From Rhizobium mayense (GTDB lineage: Bacteria; Pseudomonadota; Alphaproteobacteria; Rhizobiales; Rhizobiaceae): 64,000 nucleotides of DNA. The notes under the pieces are model-generated. The model was not told where the DNA came from and searched no databases. It saw only the letters and a program-made list of their open reading frames with translations. Shown here piece by piece: positions 34,916-45,330 of this stretch (position 1 is the stretch's first letter; each line of letters begins with the position of its first letter). The stretch is from NCBI RefSeq assembly GCF_030272705.1, contig NZ_JARFYM010000009.1, positions 62,001 to 126,000 on the forward strand, read 5' to 3'. Made by a program: the position numbers and the translations under genes.

Positions 34916-37306
34916 GTGGCGGCAGGCAACCGCAAGAGTATCAGGAAATTTGTCGCTGCCCTCGTCATGGGCGCGGCCGCATATGCATTTGTCATGAGCC
35001 CGGTCGTAGCTTACGCCCAGGACAACAATAATAACGCCGGCGCCGGTGCTGCGACCTCTCCCATCAAGGTCAAAGTACCGGAAAACGCCAAGCTGATCCT
35101 TTCGTCGAACGAATTGGTCTACAACAAGGATACGCAGATCGTCACCGCAAGCGGTGCGGTCCAGATCAACTATGGCGGCTATAAGATGGTCGCACAGAAG
35201 GTTGAATATAATCAGAAAACCGGGCGGATGACGGCGATCGGCAATGTCGAGCTGATCACCCCGGACGGCAATCGCATGTACGGCGACAAAATGGATGTCA
35301 CCGACAGCTTCTCCGACGGTTTCGTCAACGCCCTGCGCATCGAAATGCCTGACAATACCCGCATGGTCGCCGAAAAGGGCGAACGCGTTGGCGGCAATCA
35401 GTTGATCCTGACAAAGGGCGTCTACACCGCCTGCTTGCCCTGCTCCGAACAGGGCCGCGCACCGCTGTGGCAGGTCAAGGCCCAGCGCGTCGTGCAGAAC
35501 GGCGTGACGCATACCGTCCGCCTCGAGCATGCCCGCTTCGAGCTCTTTGGCCAGCCGATCGCTTACGTCCCGTGGGTCGAAGTTCCCGACAATACGGTGA
35601 AGCGCAAGTCCGGCTTCCTGTTTCCGTCGGCCAGCATCTCGCAGAATCTCGGCTTCGGCCTGAAGATTCCTTATTACTACGTGATCTCGCCGAGCATGGA
35701 CGCGACGATCAGCGCCACCGGCTATACGAGCCAGGGTTTGCTGCTTGAAGGCGAATTCCGCCGACGCTTTGAAAACGGCACGCTTATTCTGCGCGCCGCC
35801 GGCATCAACCAGATGAGTCCCGGGCAGTTCACCGCCGGCACCAGTGACGCCGAAAACAAGACTCGCGGCATGATCACGTCGAAGGCCGATTTCAGAATCA
35901 ACCCCCGCTGGACATTCGGCTGGGATGTCATGGCGCAAAGCGACAATAACTTTTCGCGCACTTATAACTTACAAGGTCTCAACCAAAGCACCCACACGAA
36001 CGACATTTATTTGACGGGTCTCGGCAAGCGCAATTTTTTCGATATGCGCGCCTTCTACTATGACATTCAGGATGCCGACAACAACAACACTGCTGAAAAG
36101 CAGCAGGCGGTCGTCTATCCGACCATCGACTATCACTATGTGGATCCGAAGTCGGTATATGGCGGCGAACTGTCCGCAAACATGAATTTGACGCACCTGT
36201 CGCGCGATAAGGCCTCCGTGCTGGATAACGTCAACAATCTCGGCGACGCCAGCCTGAACGACCGCTTTCTCGGTCTTCCCGGCAGCTATACGCGCCTTAG
36301 CACCGAATTGCAGTGGCAGCGTACCTTTACCACCGATCAGGGTCTGGTTCTGACACCGCTGCTCGCAGCTCGCGGCGACGTCTATGGCCTGGGTATGGAT
36401 TCGCCCAACTCGTTGGGTTCGTCCTTCAGCTATCCCGGCAACTACGACACCAGCGACTATGCCACGCGTGGAATGCTGACGGCCGGCCTCGAAGCCAAAT
36501 ATCCCTTCCTCATCACAACCAGCAACAGCTCGCACGTGTTCGAGCCGATCGCGCAGATTTATGTGCGCCCGAACGAGACGCTTGCCGGGCAACTGCCGAA
36601 TGAGGACGCTCAGAGCTTTGTCTTCGATGCGACCAATCTCTTCGACCGTGACAAGTTCTCCGGCTATGATCGCATCGAGGGTGGCACGCGCGCCAACCTC
36701 GGCTGGCGCTACACCGGCAGCTTCGACAGTGGCTACAAGTTGCAGAGCATCTTTGGTCAATCGTTCCAGCTTGCCGGGCGCAATTCGTTCGCAACGGACG
36801 ATCTGGTCGGCGCCGGAGCGGAATCGGGGCTTGAAACCACCCGCTCTGATTATGTGACCATGTTCGGCCTCACCACGCCGCAGGGCATCTCGCTCTCGAC
36901 GTCCTACCGCTTCGACGAAAAGGATTTCGCGTTCCGTCGCGGCGATACCCAGGTCGGATATGCCAACGACGCCTTCCAGACCTCGATGACCTACACCCAT
37001 ATCGCCGCTCAGCCGCAATATGGTTTCACCACGGATCAGGACGAAATCCAGGGCCGCGCGCAGATCAAATTCAAGGAATATTGGTCTGTCTTCGGCACGG
37101 TCAGCTACGATCTCAACGACAGCCAGATCACCCGCCAGGGTATCGGCCTGTCCTATGCGGATGAATGCACGATCTTCAGCGTCTCCTTCCTCGACAAGAA
37201 GGATTCGACGAACCAATCGGGAAGCGACTGGTCTATCGGTGCCCGCATAACGTTCCGCACGCTCGGCGACGTCAATCTTGGCAACGTACAGGACGCAACG
37301 TTCTGA
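34916..37306 (+). CDS. lptD: LPS-assembly protein LptD
   Basis: LptD is the outer-membrane translocon that inserts lipopolysaccharide into the outer leaflet together with LptE. It has 796 residues: a signal peptide cleaved after AYA, an N-terminal OstA/jellyroll domain (about residues 50-190), and the LptD C-terminal barrel, ending with a hydrophobic terminal strand and Phe (VQDATF). A cysteine pair ACLPC near residue 172 could join with the late cysteine in DECTIF in the inter-domain disulfide. The GTG at 34916 is one base after the lptG stop and has AGGAGGACGG upstream. A strong terminator follows. Confidence 0.96.
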   Translation: MAAGNRKSIRKFVAALVMGAAAYAFVMSPVVAYAQDNNNNAGAGAATSPIKVKVPENAKLILSSNELVYNKDTQIVTASGAVQINYGGYKMVAQKVEYNQKTGRMTAIGNVELITPDGNRMYGDKMDVTDSFSDGFVNALRIEMPDNTRMVAEKGERVGGNQLILTKGVYTACLPCSEQGRAPLWQVKAQRVVQNGVTHTVRLEHARFELFGQPIAYVPWVEVPDNTVKRKSGFLFPSASISQNLGFGLKIPYYYVISPSMDATISATGYTSQGLLLEGEFRRRFENGTLILRAAGINQMSPGQFTAGTSDAENKTRGMITSKADFRINPRWTFGWDVMAQSDNNFSRTYNLQGLNQSTHTNDIYLTGLGKRNFFDMRAFYYDIQDADNNNTAEKQQAVVYPTIDYHYVDPKSVYGGELSANMNLTHLSRDKASVLDNVNNLGDASLNDRFLGLPGSYTRLSTELQWQRTFTTDQGLVLTPLLAARGDVYGLGMDSPNSLGSSFSYPGNYDTSDYATRGMLTAGLEAKYPFLITTSNSSHVFEPIAQIYVRPNETLAGQLPNEDAQSFVFDATNLFDRDKFSGYDRIEGGTRANLGWRYTGSFDSGYKLQSIFGQSFQLAGRNSFATDDLVGAGAESGLETTRSDYVTMFGLTTPQGISLSTSYRFDEKDFAFRRGDTQVGYANDAFQTSMTYTHIAAQPQYGFTTDQDEIQGRAQIKFKEYWSVFGTVSYDLNDSQITRQGIGLSYADECTIFSVSFLDKKDSTNQSGSDWSIGARITFRTLGDVNLGNVQDATF

Positions 37307-37318
37307 GCAATCAAATCC

Positions 37319-37350
37319 CCAAAAGGCCGGCTTCGAAGCCGGCCTTTTGG
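37319..37350 (+). terminator. intrinsic terminator after lptD
   Basis: CCAAAAGGCCGGCTT and its complement form a nearly continuous 15-bp stem with a 2-base centre (effectively a 4-base loop), followed by CTTTG. It separates the lpt genes from surA. Confidence 0.85.
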
Positions 37351-37400
37351 CTTTGAATCGGATCGCCATTCCCCCGCGTCATTGTTTCGCCGCAAGGATT

Positions 37401-37428
37401 TTGCAATTCGTCGTGCTTGTTGTAGATA
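37401..37428 (+). promoter_or_regulatory. possible surA promoter
   Basis: TTGCAA (37401-37406) and TAGATA (37423-37428) are 16 bases apart, downstream of the lptD terminator. They could give the surA-pdxA-rsmA genes their own transcript. Confidence 0.4.
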
Positions 37429-37509
37429 TCAGCGCAAATTTACCGTATTGCGCCAATGGCGTCCCAATGTGACGCGGTGCGGACAAGGACCTTTGGGAAG
37501 GGGTAGTTG

Positions 37510-38457
37510 ATGTTCTCTGGAAAGACACCGAAGCGCGCTGTGCTATTCGGCGCCGTAGCGTTGGTCATGGCCACTTTTGCCGTACCAAGCAGCGATGTTG
37601 CCTTCGCGGCAAGTGAGGTGAAGGTCGTCGTCAACAACACGGTGATCACATCAGGCGATGTCGCCAAGCGCGTCAACTTCCTGAAATTGCAGCGCCAGAA
37701 AGGCGACCTCAATAAGCTGGCGCAACAGCAGCTCGTCGATGAGACGCTGAAGCGTTCGGAAATCGCCCGTGTGCACATGTCGGTGTCGACGACGGACGTC
37801 GACAATGCGTTTGCCCGCTTCGCAGCCAGCAACAAGATGTCGACCCAGCAGCTGAGCCAGATCCTAGACAAGATGGGTGTCGGCGTCGATCACTTCAAAA
37901 ACTACATCGCCATTTCCATGAGCTGGCCCCGTGTCGTCAATGCCCGCTTCGGCGCGAGCGGTGGTCGCATGTCGAATGACGACCTCGTGACGCGCATGAC
38001 GGAAAACAAGACAAAGCCGGTAACGACGGAATATTTCCTGAAACAGATGGTCTTCGTCGTCCCGACCGCGAAGCGCAACGCAATTCTCGCCAAACGCAAG
38101 GCCGAGGCCGAAGCCTCACGGGCCAATTTCCCCGGTTGCGATCAGGCGAAAGTCTTTGCTGCAACGATGCATGACGTTTCCGTCCAGGATCTCGGCCGCG
38201 TGCTCGCACCCGACCTTCCGGAGGCCTGGAAACCGCTGCTTGAGAAGGCCAAGGGCAATACGACCGATGCGATCGTGACCGATCGTGGTGTTGAATATGT
38301 TGCCATCTGCTCACAGCGCCAGGTGAACGACGACGTTGCCGCGGCTGCCGTCTTCCGCGCCGAAGATCTCGGCAAGGCGAATGCTCAGGGCGTCAGCGCC
38401 AACGACAAGAAGTACGTGGACGAACTGCGCTCCAAGGCGCAGATCCTCTATCGCTGA
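37510..38457 (+). CDS. surA: SurA-type periplasmic chaperone
   Basis: This 315-residue secreted chaperone for outer-membrane proteins has a signal peptide (to about residue 34, ending VAFAAS) and the SurA N-terminal domain ([17 protein letters not shown], about residues 38-150). A C-terminal region follows in which I do not see a well-conserved parvulin active site. It is shorter than Escherichia coli SurA, which has two parvulin domains. Position between lptD and pdxA-rsmA is the classical surA place. LptD assembly in enterobacteria depends on SurA, fitting the neighbourhood. The ATG at 37510 with GAAGGGG upstream is used. Confidence 0.88.
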   Translation: MFSGKTPKRAVLFGAVALVMATFAVPSSDVAFAASEVKVVVNNTVITSGDVAKRVNFLKLQRQKGDLNKLAQQQLVDETLKRSEIARVHMSVSTTDVDNAFARFAASNKMSTQQLSQILDKMGVGVDHFKNYIAISMSWPRVVNARFGASGGRMSNDDLVTRMTENKTKPVTTEYFLKQMVFVVPTAKRNAILAKRKAEAEASRANFPGCDQAKVFAATMHDVSVQDLGRVLAPDLPEAWKPLLEKAKGNTTDAIVTDRGVEYVAICSQRQVNDDVAAAAVFRAEDLGKANAQGVSANDKKYVDELRSKAQILYR

Positions 38458-38465
38458 TCGCTCCG

Positions 38466-39491
38466 ATGCCCTCGCGCCCCGCCCGCCCCCTTGCACTCAC
38501 GCAAGGGGATCCAGCAGGTATCGGACCCGACATCACACTCGCCGCCTGGCTTCGCCGCGGCGAGCTTGGTTTGACGCCCTTCCTGTTTCTCGGCGACCCG
38601 AAGGTTCTTGCGGCGCGAGCGCGCCAGTTGAACCTGACCGTGCCGCTGCGGGAATCCGATGCATCGACAGCCTCTCGTATCTTCGCGGAGGCGCTCCCAA
38701 TATTACCGATCGCCGCCGGCATGGATGTGGTTGCCGGCGAACCGCATGTCGCGACGGCCAAGGCGACGATTGCAGCCATCGAGACAGCGGTCTCGCTCAG
38801 CATGAAGGGAGAGACCTCCGCGGTTGTGACCAATCCGATCGCCAAATCGGTTCTCTACGACGCTGGCTTCGGCTTTCCCGGCCATACCGAATTCCTTGCC
38901 GATCTTGCGACACGCGCCACAGGCAAGCCGGTAGTGCCGGTCATGCTGTTGGCCGGGCCGAAACTGCGGGCGATTCCCGTCACCATCCATATTCCGCTGA
39001 AGGATGTACCGCAGGCGCTGACCTCTGAACTCATCATTGAAACCTGCCGGATCACCGACCACGACCTCAGGACTCGTTTCGGCATCGCAAAGCCGCGGCT
39101 TGCAGTCGCCGGCCTCAATCCGCATGCCGGCGAGAGTGGTGCGATTGGCAAGGAGGATGAGGACATCATTCGTCCGGCGATCGACGTGCTGCGCAACAAA
39201 GGCATCGATGCCTTTGGCCCCCTGCCCGCCGACACGATGTTCCATGACGATGCGCGCCGTCGCTATGACGTCGCCGTCTGCATGTATCATGATCAGGCTT
39301 TGATTCCGGCCAAGGCACTCGGCTTCGACGATTCCGTCAATGTGACGCTCGGCCTCCCCTTTGTCCGCACCTCGCCGGACCATGGCACCGCCTTCAGTAT
39401 CGCCGGCAAAGGCGTCGCCAAGGAAGACAGCCTCGTGGCAGCACTCAAGCTGGCGAGCGAGATCAGCCGCCCGACCGAAAGCGATCTCTGA
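38466..39491 (+). CDS. pdxA: 4-hydroxythreonine-4-phosphate dehydrogenase
   Basis: PdxA oxidises 4-phosphohydroxy-L-threonine in the biosynthesis of pyridoxal 5'-phosphate. The 341-residue metal-dependent enzyme has [14 protein letters not shown] at the N-terminus, FPGHTEFLA with a metal histidine, [17 protein letters not shown], and [16 protein letters not shown]. It starts 8 bases after surA and its stop overlaps rsmA as TGATG, preserving the surA-pdxA-rsmA order of other proteobacteria. Confidence 0.97.
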   Translation: MPSRPARPLALTQGDPAGIGPDITLAAWLRRGELGLTPFLFLGDPKVLAARARQLNLTVPLRESDASTASRIFAEALPILPIAAGMDVVAGEPHVATAKATIAAIETAVSLSMKGETSAVVTNPIAKSVLYDAGFGFPGHTEFLADLATRATGKPVVPVMLLAGPKLRAIPVTIHIPLKDVPQALTSELIIETCRITDHDLRTRFGIAKPRLAVAGLNPHAGESGAIGKEDEDIIRPAIDVLRNKGIDAFGPLPADTMFHDDARRRYDVAVCMYHDQALIPAKALGFDDSVNVTLGLPFVRTSPDHGTAFSIAGKGVAKEDSLVAALKLASEISRPTESDL

Positions 39492-40318
39492 TGGCCGCAC
39501 TTGACGGTCTGCCGCCGCTTCGCGAGGTGATCCAGCGCCACGGCCTCGATGCGCGCAAAGCGCTCGGCCAAAACTTTCTGCTTGATCTCAACCTGACACA
39601 GAAGGTTGCCCGCGCGGCCGGGTCGCTTGACGGCGTCACGGTCTTTGAAGTGGGACCGGGGCCAGGCGGCCTGACCCGCGCCATACTGGCTCTCGGCGCC
39701 GCCAAGGTCATTGCGGTGGAACGCGACCCGCGCTGTTTGCCGGCGCTGGCCGAGATCGCCGACCATTATCCCGGCCGGCTGGACGTCATCGAGGGCGATG
39801 CGCTGAAGACGGATTTTGCGGCGCTTGCGCCGGAAGGTCCAGTCAAGATCATTGCCAACCTGCCCTACAATGTCGGCACGCAGTTGCTGGTGAACTGGCT
39901 GCTGCCGGGCCATTGGCCGCCATTCTGGCAATCGCTCACGCTGATGTTCCAGAAGGAGGTCGGCCAGCGGATCGTCGCCAATGAGGATGACGATCACTAT
40001 GGCCGTCTCGGCGTTCTCTGCGGCTGGCGCACGAATGCGCACATGGCTTTCGACGTGCCGCCGCAGGCCTTTACGCCGCCGCCGAAGGTGGTCTCGACGG
40101 TCGTGCATCTGACGCCTAAGGAAAATCCGATCCTCTGCTCCGTCGACAAGCTGGAAAGGGTGACACAGGCCGCCTTCGGTCAGCGGCGCAAAATGCTGCG
40201 ACAGAGCCTGAAGCCGCTTGGCGGCGAAGCACTGCTGCAGAAGGCCGGTATCGACCCTCAGCGACGCGCCGAAACGCTCTCCGTCGAAGAGTTCTGCCGG
40301 CTGGCAAACTGCCTTTGA
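39491..40318 (+). CDS. rsmA: 16S rRNA (adenine(1518)-N6/adenine(1519)-N6)-dimethyltransferase
   Basis: RsmA (KsgA) dimethylates two adjacent adenines near the 3' end of 16S rRNA late in 30S assembly. The 275-residue protein has the AGQNFL-like [12 protein letters not shown] motif [12 protein letters not shown], and the catalytic [11 protein letters not shown]. The helical C-terminal domain contains [13 protein letters not shown]. Translation is coupled to pdxA. Its stop is 8 bases from the end of the convergent gmk. Confidence 0.97.
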   Translation: MAALDGLPPLREVIQRHGLDARKALGQNFLLDLNLTQKVARAAGSLDGVTVFEVGPGPGGLTRAILALGAAKVIAVERDPRCLPALAEIADHYPGRLDVIEGDALKTDFAALAPEGPVKIIANLPYNVGTQLLVNWLLPGHWPPFWQSLTLMFQKEVGQRIVANEDDDHYGRLGVLCGWRTNAHMAFDVPPQAFTPPPKVVSTVVHLTPKENPILCSVDKLERVTQAAFGQRRKMLRQSLKPLGGEALLQKAGIDPQRRAETLSVEEFCRLANCL

Positions 40319-40325
40319 TGGCGGT

Positions 40326-40988
40326 TCAGAGCTTCGGCGTTTCTTCCAGCAGGCCACGAACGAAATCGAACATTCCATGGCGGCGGTCGCGACGCAGACG
40401 TTCAGCCTTGACGATGGACTGAACCGCGTCGAAAGCGGCCGTCAGATCGTCGTTGATGATCACGTAATCATACTCGCGCCAATGCGCGATCTCGGCCCTT
40501 GAATTGGCAAGCCGCGTGGCGATCACCTCTTCCGAATCCTCAGCGCGGCGGTGCAGGCGCGATTGCAGCTCCGTCATGGTGGGCGGCAACACGAAGATTG
40601 ATACGACATCAGCGGGCATCTTCTCCTGCAGTTGCTGCGCGCCCTGCCAATCGATGTCGAAGAGCATATCGCGGCCCTCGGCCATCGCAGTTTCTACCGG
40701 CTCGCGCGGCGTGCCGTAGAAATTGCCATGAACCTCCGCCCATTCGAGCAGGGAGTCGGAGTCGCGCAGGCGCTCGAATTCTCGCGGCGAGACAAAATGA
40801 TAATGTATGCCGGCAATCTCGCTCGGCCGCCGTTGCCGCGTCGTGACGCTGACTGAAAGACCGATCTGCTTGTCGATCTCCAACAAGGTGCGCGCGATCG
40901 TCGATTTCCCTGCGCCTGAGGGCGAGGAAATGGCAAGCATCAGCCCCCGGCGGGCAATCGAAACGGATGTGGATGTCGCCGGCTTCAT
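40326..40988 (-). CDS. gmk: guanylate kinase
   Basis: Gmk phosphorylates GMP to GDP with ATP. It has 220 residues, slightly longer at the N-terminus than usual. The P-loop is [12 protein letters not shown], the GMP-binding segment is [11 protein letters not shown], followed by [11 protein letters not shown], and the lid and substrate arginines are in [17 protein letters not shown]. It is last in the minus-strand yicC-gmk pair with a 3-base gap. Rhizobial gmk commonly follows yicC and mltG, as here. Confidence 0.97.
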   Translation of the reverse strand: MKPATSTSVSIARRGLMLAISSPSGAGKSTIARTLLEIDKQIGLSVSVTTRQRRPSEIAGIHYHFVSPREFERLRDSDSLLEWAEVHGNFYGTPREPVETAMAEGRDMLFDIDWQGAQQLQEKMPADVVSIFVLPPTMTELQSRLHRRAEDSEEVIATRLANSRAEIAHWREYDYVIINDDLTAAFDAVQSIVKAERLRRDRRHGMFDFVRGLLEETPKL

Positions 40989-40991
40989 AGC

Positions 40992-41879
40992 TTACTCCAA
41001 ATTCTGGACCTGTTCGCGGAACTGGTCGATGACCACCTTCAATTCGATGCCGGCGGCAGTGACCGCCGCGGCATTCGACTTCGAACAGATAGTATTCGAT
41101 TCCCGGTTAAATTCCTGTGCAAGGAAATCAAGCTTGCGTCCGATCGGTCCGCCCTTGGCGATAAGATCACGAGCCGCCGATACATGCGCTTTCAGCCGGT
41201 CGATCTCTTCGCGCAGATCGGCCCTAGTCGCGATGAGCGCGGCCTCGGCATGCAGCCGGTCACGATCCAGGCCGGAAGTCCCGTCCAGAAGCATGGCAAC
41301 CTGCGTCGCCAGCCTCGCAGCGATTTCCTGCGGCGAACGCGACGGATCGCGTTCCACGGTCGCCGTCAGCGTCTCGATGACGGCGACATGGCCGAGCAGG
41401 ATCTGGCCAAGCGCCTGCCCCTCCCGCCGGCGCATATCGCTGAGATCGACGAGCGCGGCTTCGAGACCGGCGATGATATCGGCGTCGCGCGCTGCGAGCG
41501 CTTCTTCGCCTTCCTCGGCTTCCTTGAATTCAACCAGGCCACGAATGGCGAGCAGCGTGTCCAGGCTCAGTGGCGCTGGATCGATGACCCCCGCGAGCTG
41601 GCCGCGCAACGCCAGCACCGTCGCCAGCGCGTCCTGATTGACGACCGCTTCGACACGGCTTTCATCGACGGATAGGGAGAGGCCGACCTGCAGATTGCCG
41701 CGCGAAAACCTGTCGGTGATAAGCTTGCGGACATCGGTTTCCACACGCTCCAACCCCGGTGGCAGGCGCAGACGCAAATCCAGGCCCTTGCCGTTGACCG
41801 ATCGCAGCTCCCAGGCCCAACGCGAGCGGCCGCTCGTTCCCTCACGCCGGGCAAAACCGGTCATGGACTGCAATAGCAT
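40992..41879 (-). CDS. yicC: YicC family endoribonuclease
   Basis: This 295-residue protein of the YicC family is an RNA-processing enzyme in Escherichia coli, where it affects small-RNA turnover. The typical start LQSMTGFARREG and VNGKGLDLRLRLPPGLE are present. The C-terminal DUF1732 domain ends in LDFLAQEFNRESNTICSKS, the family's most conserved segment. It sits directly before gmk, an arrangement seen widely. The separate biological role in rhizobia is not known. Confidence 0.93.
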   Translation of the reverse strand: MLLQSMTGFARREGTSGRSRWAWELRSVNGKGLDLRLRLPPGLERVETDVRKLITDRFSRGNLQVGLSLSVDESRVEAVVNQDALATVLALRGQLAGVIDPAPLSLDTLLAIRGLVEFKEAEEGEEALAARDADIIAGLEAALVDLSDMRRREGQALGQILLGHVAVIETLTATVERDPSRSPQEIAARLATQVAMLLDGTSGLDRDRLHAEAALIATRADLREEIDRLKAHVSAARDLIAKGGPIGRKLDFLAQEFNRESNTICSKSNAAAVTAAGIELKVVIDQFREQVQNLE

Positions 41880-41990
41880 GCAAGCCTCCGATAGTTTTCG
41901 TCCAAAATCCTTTCAAAATCAGAGGATCATAGACCAATGCAAAGGTGAGACTACGCCGTGCGCCCGATCGAAAGCACGGCGCAGCAGAGA

Positions 41991-43217
41991 TCAGTTCGTC
42001 TTCTTTTTCTGCTGCGCGCCAGAAAGGCCGCCACCAGCGGCAGCAGCGCCGCTGTCATCCGGCTGACCGTCGACAGCGATCGCGCTCGGATCCTCTCCCT
42101 TTTCCGCAACGATCTTGCGCCAGCGCTTGACGTTGGCGTTATGATCTTCCAGCGTCGCGGCGAAGACGTGCCCGCCCGTGCCGTCGGCAACGAAATAGAG
42201 GTCCTGTGTCTTCCAGGGGTTGGCCACGGCATCGAGCGCATCCTTACCCGGATTGGCGATCGGCGTCGGCGGCAGGCCCTTGATGAGGTAGGTATTGTAG
42301 GCCGTTTCTTTCTTCAGGTCCGATTGGAAGATCGGGCGATCGGCCGGCTTGCCGTCGCCACCGAAGAGTCCGTAGATGACCGTGGGATCGGATTGCAGGC
42401 GCATGCCCTTGCCAAGGCGATTGAGGAAAACGGACGCCACATGGGCGCGCTCATCCGCAAGCCCGGTTTCCTTTTCAACGATGGACGCCAAGGTGACCAG
42501 ATCGCGCTTATTCGTCAGCGGCAATGACTGATCGCGCTTCTCCCATATCTCATCGACCAGCTTTTCCTGCGCGGCCTTCATCTGATCGATGATTTCCGTG
42601 CGCCTCGCACCGCGCGTGAATTTATAGGTATTGGGTTCCAGGCTGCCTTCCGGCGGCAAGGCCGATGGCAGATCGCCTTCCAGCACCGGGTCAGCCTGCA
42701 GCTTGTTGAATATCTGCCGTACGGTCAGTCCTTCCGGCAAGGTGACCGAATAGAGGATTGACTTGCCGGACTTCAGCAACTCCATGATATCCTTCATCGA
42801 AGCGCCGGCCTTGATCTCGTATTCGCCGGACCGCAGCGTCTCGCCATTGCGCAGATAAGTTGCTGTCAGATAGCGGAAGATGCGGGCATCGGTGATGATG
42901 TTACTGGCTTCGAGCCGGCTGGATATCTCGGCAAGGCCTGCGCCGTTGCGCACGATGAAATTGCTGTTCGTCGTCAGCGGCCCAGGGCTCTGATAAGCGG
43001 AAATGGCGTAGTAGGTACCGACGACAGCGAGAACGATCACGAAGACGACCAGCGTCATCAGAAAGTTCAGGAAGATCACCATCTGGCTGCGGGCTTTACG
43101 GGAACGCTTCGGCGGATCCGGAACACGCTCCGGACGCAGGGCTTCGTTGGCCGATTTCGGGATGATCGGCCCCTTCTGCCCGTTCGGAGTTCCGTTGTTC
43201 TGGTTCGTATCGCTCAC
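41991..43217 (-). CDS. mltG: endolytic murein transglycosylase MltG
   Basis: MltG cleaves nascent glycan strands and so helps end peptidoglycan chain growth. The 408-residue protein has a short cytoplasmic head, one membrane helix (FLNFLMTLVVFVIVLAVVG, about residues 48-66), then the periplasmic YceG domain. That domain includes the catalytic glutamate in ASIVEKETG and the LQSDPTVIYGL and AYNTYLIKGLPPTPI segments. The start is taken as the GTG at 43217 with AAAGGGA at ideal spacing; the open frame upstream to 43379 is not coding in character. Location next to fabF parallels yceG in enterobacteria. Confidence 0.92.
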   Translation of the reverse strand: MSDTNQNNGTPNGQKGPIIPKSANEALRPERVPDPPKRSRKARSQMVIFLNFLMTLVVFVIVLAVVGTYYAISAYQSPGPLTTNSNFIVRNGAGLAEISSRLEASNIITDARIFRYLTATYLRNGETLRSGEYEIKAGASMKDIMELLKSGKSILYSVTLPEGLTVRQIFNKLQADPVLEGDLPSALPPEGSLEPNTYKFTRGARRTEIIDQMKAAQEKLVDEIWEKRDQSLPLTNKRDLVTLASIVEKETGLADERAHVASVFLNRLGKGMRLQSDPTVIYGLFGGDGKPADRPIFQSDLKKETAYNTYLIKGLPPTPIANPGKDALDAVANPWKTQDLYFVADGTGGHVFAATLEDHNANVKRWRKIVAEKGEDPSAIAVDGQPDDSGAAAAGGGLSGAQQKKKTN

Positions 43218-43397
43218 CGGCAATCCCTTTATTTTGTCGTTGCCTGCTGTTTGGCCAAGCAATGCGGCAAAAAACAGGTTCAGAAGATAAAGCGGAGCCT
43301 GGCGAAGATCCGCTTTCGACCGATCAGACATTACCGCGTCACATCCCACGGGACACGCGAAGGACGCAATAACATTCAAGGATGGCGCATGGCCTTG

Positions 43398-43422
43398 CCG
43401 AAAAGCACTCCCTGCTTTTCGG
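43398..43422. terminator. hairpin between fabF and mltG
   Basis: A perfect 10-bp stem CCGAAAAGCA / TGCTTTTCGG with a 5-base loop lies 16 bases beyond the fabF stop (minus strand). There is no T-run; it may reduce read-through into mltG or protect the 3' end of fab mRNA. Confidence 0.5.
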
Positions 43423-43437
43423 AATTACGCGCTGTTT

Positions 43438-44700
43438 TTATGCCTCATAACGACGCAGAACAAGTGATGCGTTCGTACCGCCGAATCCGAAGGAATTCGA
43501 CAGCGCGACATTGATGTCCCGCTTGCGGGCCTTATGCGGAACGAGATCGATGGCCGTTTCCCGTTCCGGATTATCGAGGTTCAGTGTCGGCGGCGCGACA
43601 TTGTCGCGAATGGCGAGCGTCGAGAAGATCGCCTCGATCGCACCGGCGGCCCCAAGGAGGTGGCCGGTTGCCGACTTGGTCGACGACATCGAAATCTTGG
43701 ACGCTGCGTCGCCGACCAGCCGCTCGACAGCACCGAGCTCGATCGTATCGGCCATCGTCGAGGTGCCGTGCGCATTGATGTAGTCGACATCTGCCGGCGT
43801 CAGCCCGGCGCGCTTCAGAGCCGAGGTCATGCAGCGGAATGCGCCCTCGCCGTCTTCAGACGGCGCGGTAATGTGATAGGCATCGCCGGAAAGACCGTAG
43901 CCGACCACTTCGGCATAGATCTTGGCGCCGCGCGCCTTGGCGTGCTCCAGCTCTTCCAGCACGACGATGCCGGCGCCCTCGCCCATGACGAAGCCGTCGC
44001 GGTCGCGATCATAGGGGCGCGATGCCTTATGCGGATCGTCGTTGTGCTGCGTCGACAGCGCCTTGCAGGCGGCAAAGCCGGCGAGCGCGATACGGCAAAC
44101 CGGAGCTTCTGCGCCGCCGGCGACCATCACGTCCGCATCACCGAGCATGATCAGGCGGGCCGCATCGCCGATCGCATGTGCGCCGGTGGAGCAGGCCGTG
44201 ACGACGGCATGATTCGGACCACGCAGCTTGTGGCGGATCGAGACCTGGCCGGAAACGAGGTTGATCAAACGCCCCGGAATGAAGAAGGGCGAGATCCGCC
44301 GCGGACCCTTGTCGCGCAGCGTATAGCCAGCCTCGACAATGCCTTCCAGGCCGCCGATGCCGGAGCCGATCATGACGCCCGTGGCGATCTGGTCTTCATT
44401 GGATGTCGGATGCCAGCCGGCATCATTCAGCGCCATATCGGCGGCAGCCATGCCGTAGATGATGAAAGAATCGACCTTGCGCTGTTCCTTCGGCTCCATC
44501 CAGTCGTCGGCATTGAATGTGCCGTCACTGCCATCGCCGACCGGAACGCGGCAGGCAATCTTCGCCGCGAGATCCTCGACCTCGAATTCCGTCACGAGAC
44601 GCGCGCCGTTGTGTCCAGCGATCAAGCGCGCCCAAGACACCTCAGTGCCACAGCCCAAAGGTGATACCATGCCGGTACCCGTGATAACGACACGTCTCAT
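43438..44700 (-). CDS. fabF: beta-ketoacyl-ACP synthase II
   Basis: FabF condenses malonyl-ACP with a growing acyl-ACP in fatty acid elongation. The 420-residue protein has the complete Cys-His-His active site: ACSTGAHAIGDA, NAHGTSTMADT and KSATGHLLGAAGA, with the closing glycine-rich NSFGFGGTNASL. It is preceded by acpP with 114 bases between, which contain a small hairpin. Confidence 0.97.
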   Translation of the reverse strand: MRRVVITGTGMVSPLGCGTEVSWARLIAGHNGARLVTEFEVEDLAAKIACRVPVGDGSDGTFNADDWMEPKEQRKVDSFIIYGMAAADMALNDAGWHPTSNEDQIATGVMIGSGIGGLEGIVEAGYTLRDKGPRRISPFFIPGRLINLVSGQVSIRHKLRGPNHAVVTACSTGAHAIGDAARLIMLGDADVMVAGGAEAPVCRIALAGFAACKALSTQHNDDPHKASRPYDRDRDGFVMGEGAGIVVLEELEHAKARGAKIYAEVVGYGLSGDAYHITAPSEDGEGAFRCMTSALKRAGLTPADVDYINAHGTSTMADTIELGAVERLVGDAASKISMSSTKSATGHLLGAAGAIEAIFSTLAIRDNVAPPTLNLDNPERETAIDLVPHKARKRDINVALSNSFGFGGTNASLVLRRYEA

Positions 44701-44772
44701 CGCCCGCAGACCCCCGTCTTTTTATCATGCCATGCGTATGAATATGGTCCGTCCGACCTTGCCGGACGAAAT

Positions 44773-44797
44773 AGGGCGGACTCAGAGAGCCCGCCCT
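44773..44797. terminator. hairpin between acpP and fabF
   Basis: AGGGCGG and CCGCCCT form a 7-bp stem, 18 bases after the acpP stop (minus strand). It is a probable partial terminator or mRNA-end stabiliser that could lift acpP message over fabF. Confidence 0.5.
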
Positions 44798-44814
44798 TTA
44801 CAAAGCGCAAATAA

Positions 44815-45051
44815 TTAGGCCTGGGCCTTTTCAATGAACTTTACCGCGTCGCCAACCGTCAGGATCGAGTCGGCAGCGTCGTCAGGAATTTCAACGCCGA
44901 ATTCTTCTTCGAAGGCCATGACTAGTTCGACGGTGTCGAGCGAGTCAGCGCCCAGATCGTCGATGAAGCTTGCGCTTTCAACAACCTTGTCGGCGTCAAC
45001 GCCAAGATGATCAATAACAATTTTCTTTACGCGTTCTGCGATATCGCTCAT
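44815..45051 (-). CDS. acpP: acyl carrier protein
   Basis: AcpP carries the growing acyl chain on 4'-phosphopantetheine attached to Ser37, in the conserved [10 protein letters not shown] motif. The protein is 78 residues and strongly acidic, as expected. The ATG at 45051 ([10 protein letters not shown]) has GAGGAAA upstream; the longer open frame is not used. Acidic residues around [11 protein letters not shown] form the partner-recognition helix. Confidence 0.98.
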   Translation of the reverse strand: MSDIAERVKKIVIDHLGVDADKVVESASFIDDLGADSLDTVELVMAFEEEFGVEIPDDAADSILTVGDAVKFIEKAQA

Positions 45052-45308
45052 GTCGGTTTCCTCGACCTTATTTATGTCCTGATCAGAATGCCGTCTGACA
45101 TCCCTACCCTGTTCAAGCCTGCAGCGCTTGTATCGGCGCCGCTGGCAAACCCGTTCAACCCGGTCTTGAGATTCGGCCCTGCCGCCATACACGCGGCCCA
45201 GTCCGTCTGCATTTTCGGGACGACTGAACACAGTCATGGCCCGCTTAACACGGTTTAAGTCTGTCGCAAAGCCAGAAAATAGCCGCTTCCAGGTTGCTCA
45301 ACATGCTA

Positions 45309-45330
45309 TTGGAGGGAAAGTTCCCCCCAA
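45309..45330. terminator. hairpin between fabG and acpP
   Basis: TTGGAGGGAA and TTCCCCCCAA pair with one mismatch, about 16 bases beyond the fabG stop (minus strand), at the head of the 294-base fabG-acpP gap. It is a possible attenuator; acpP probably also has a promoter in this gap, though I cannot place it. Confidence 0.4.
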
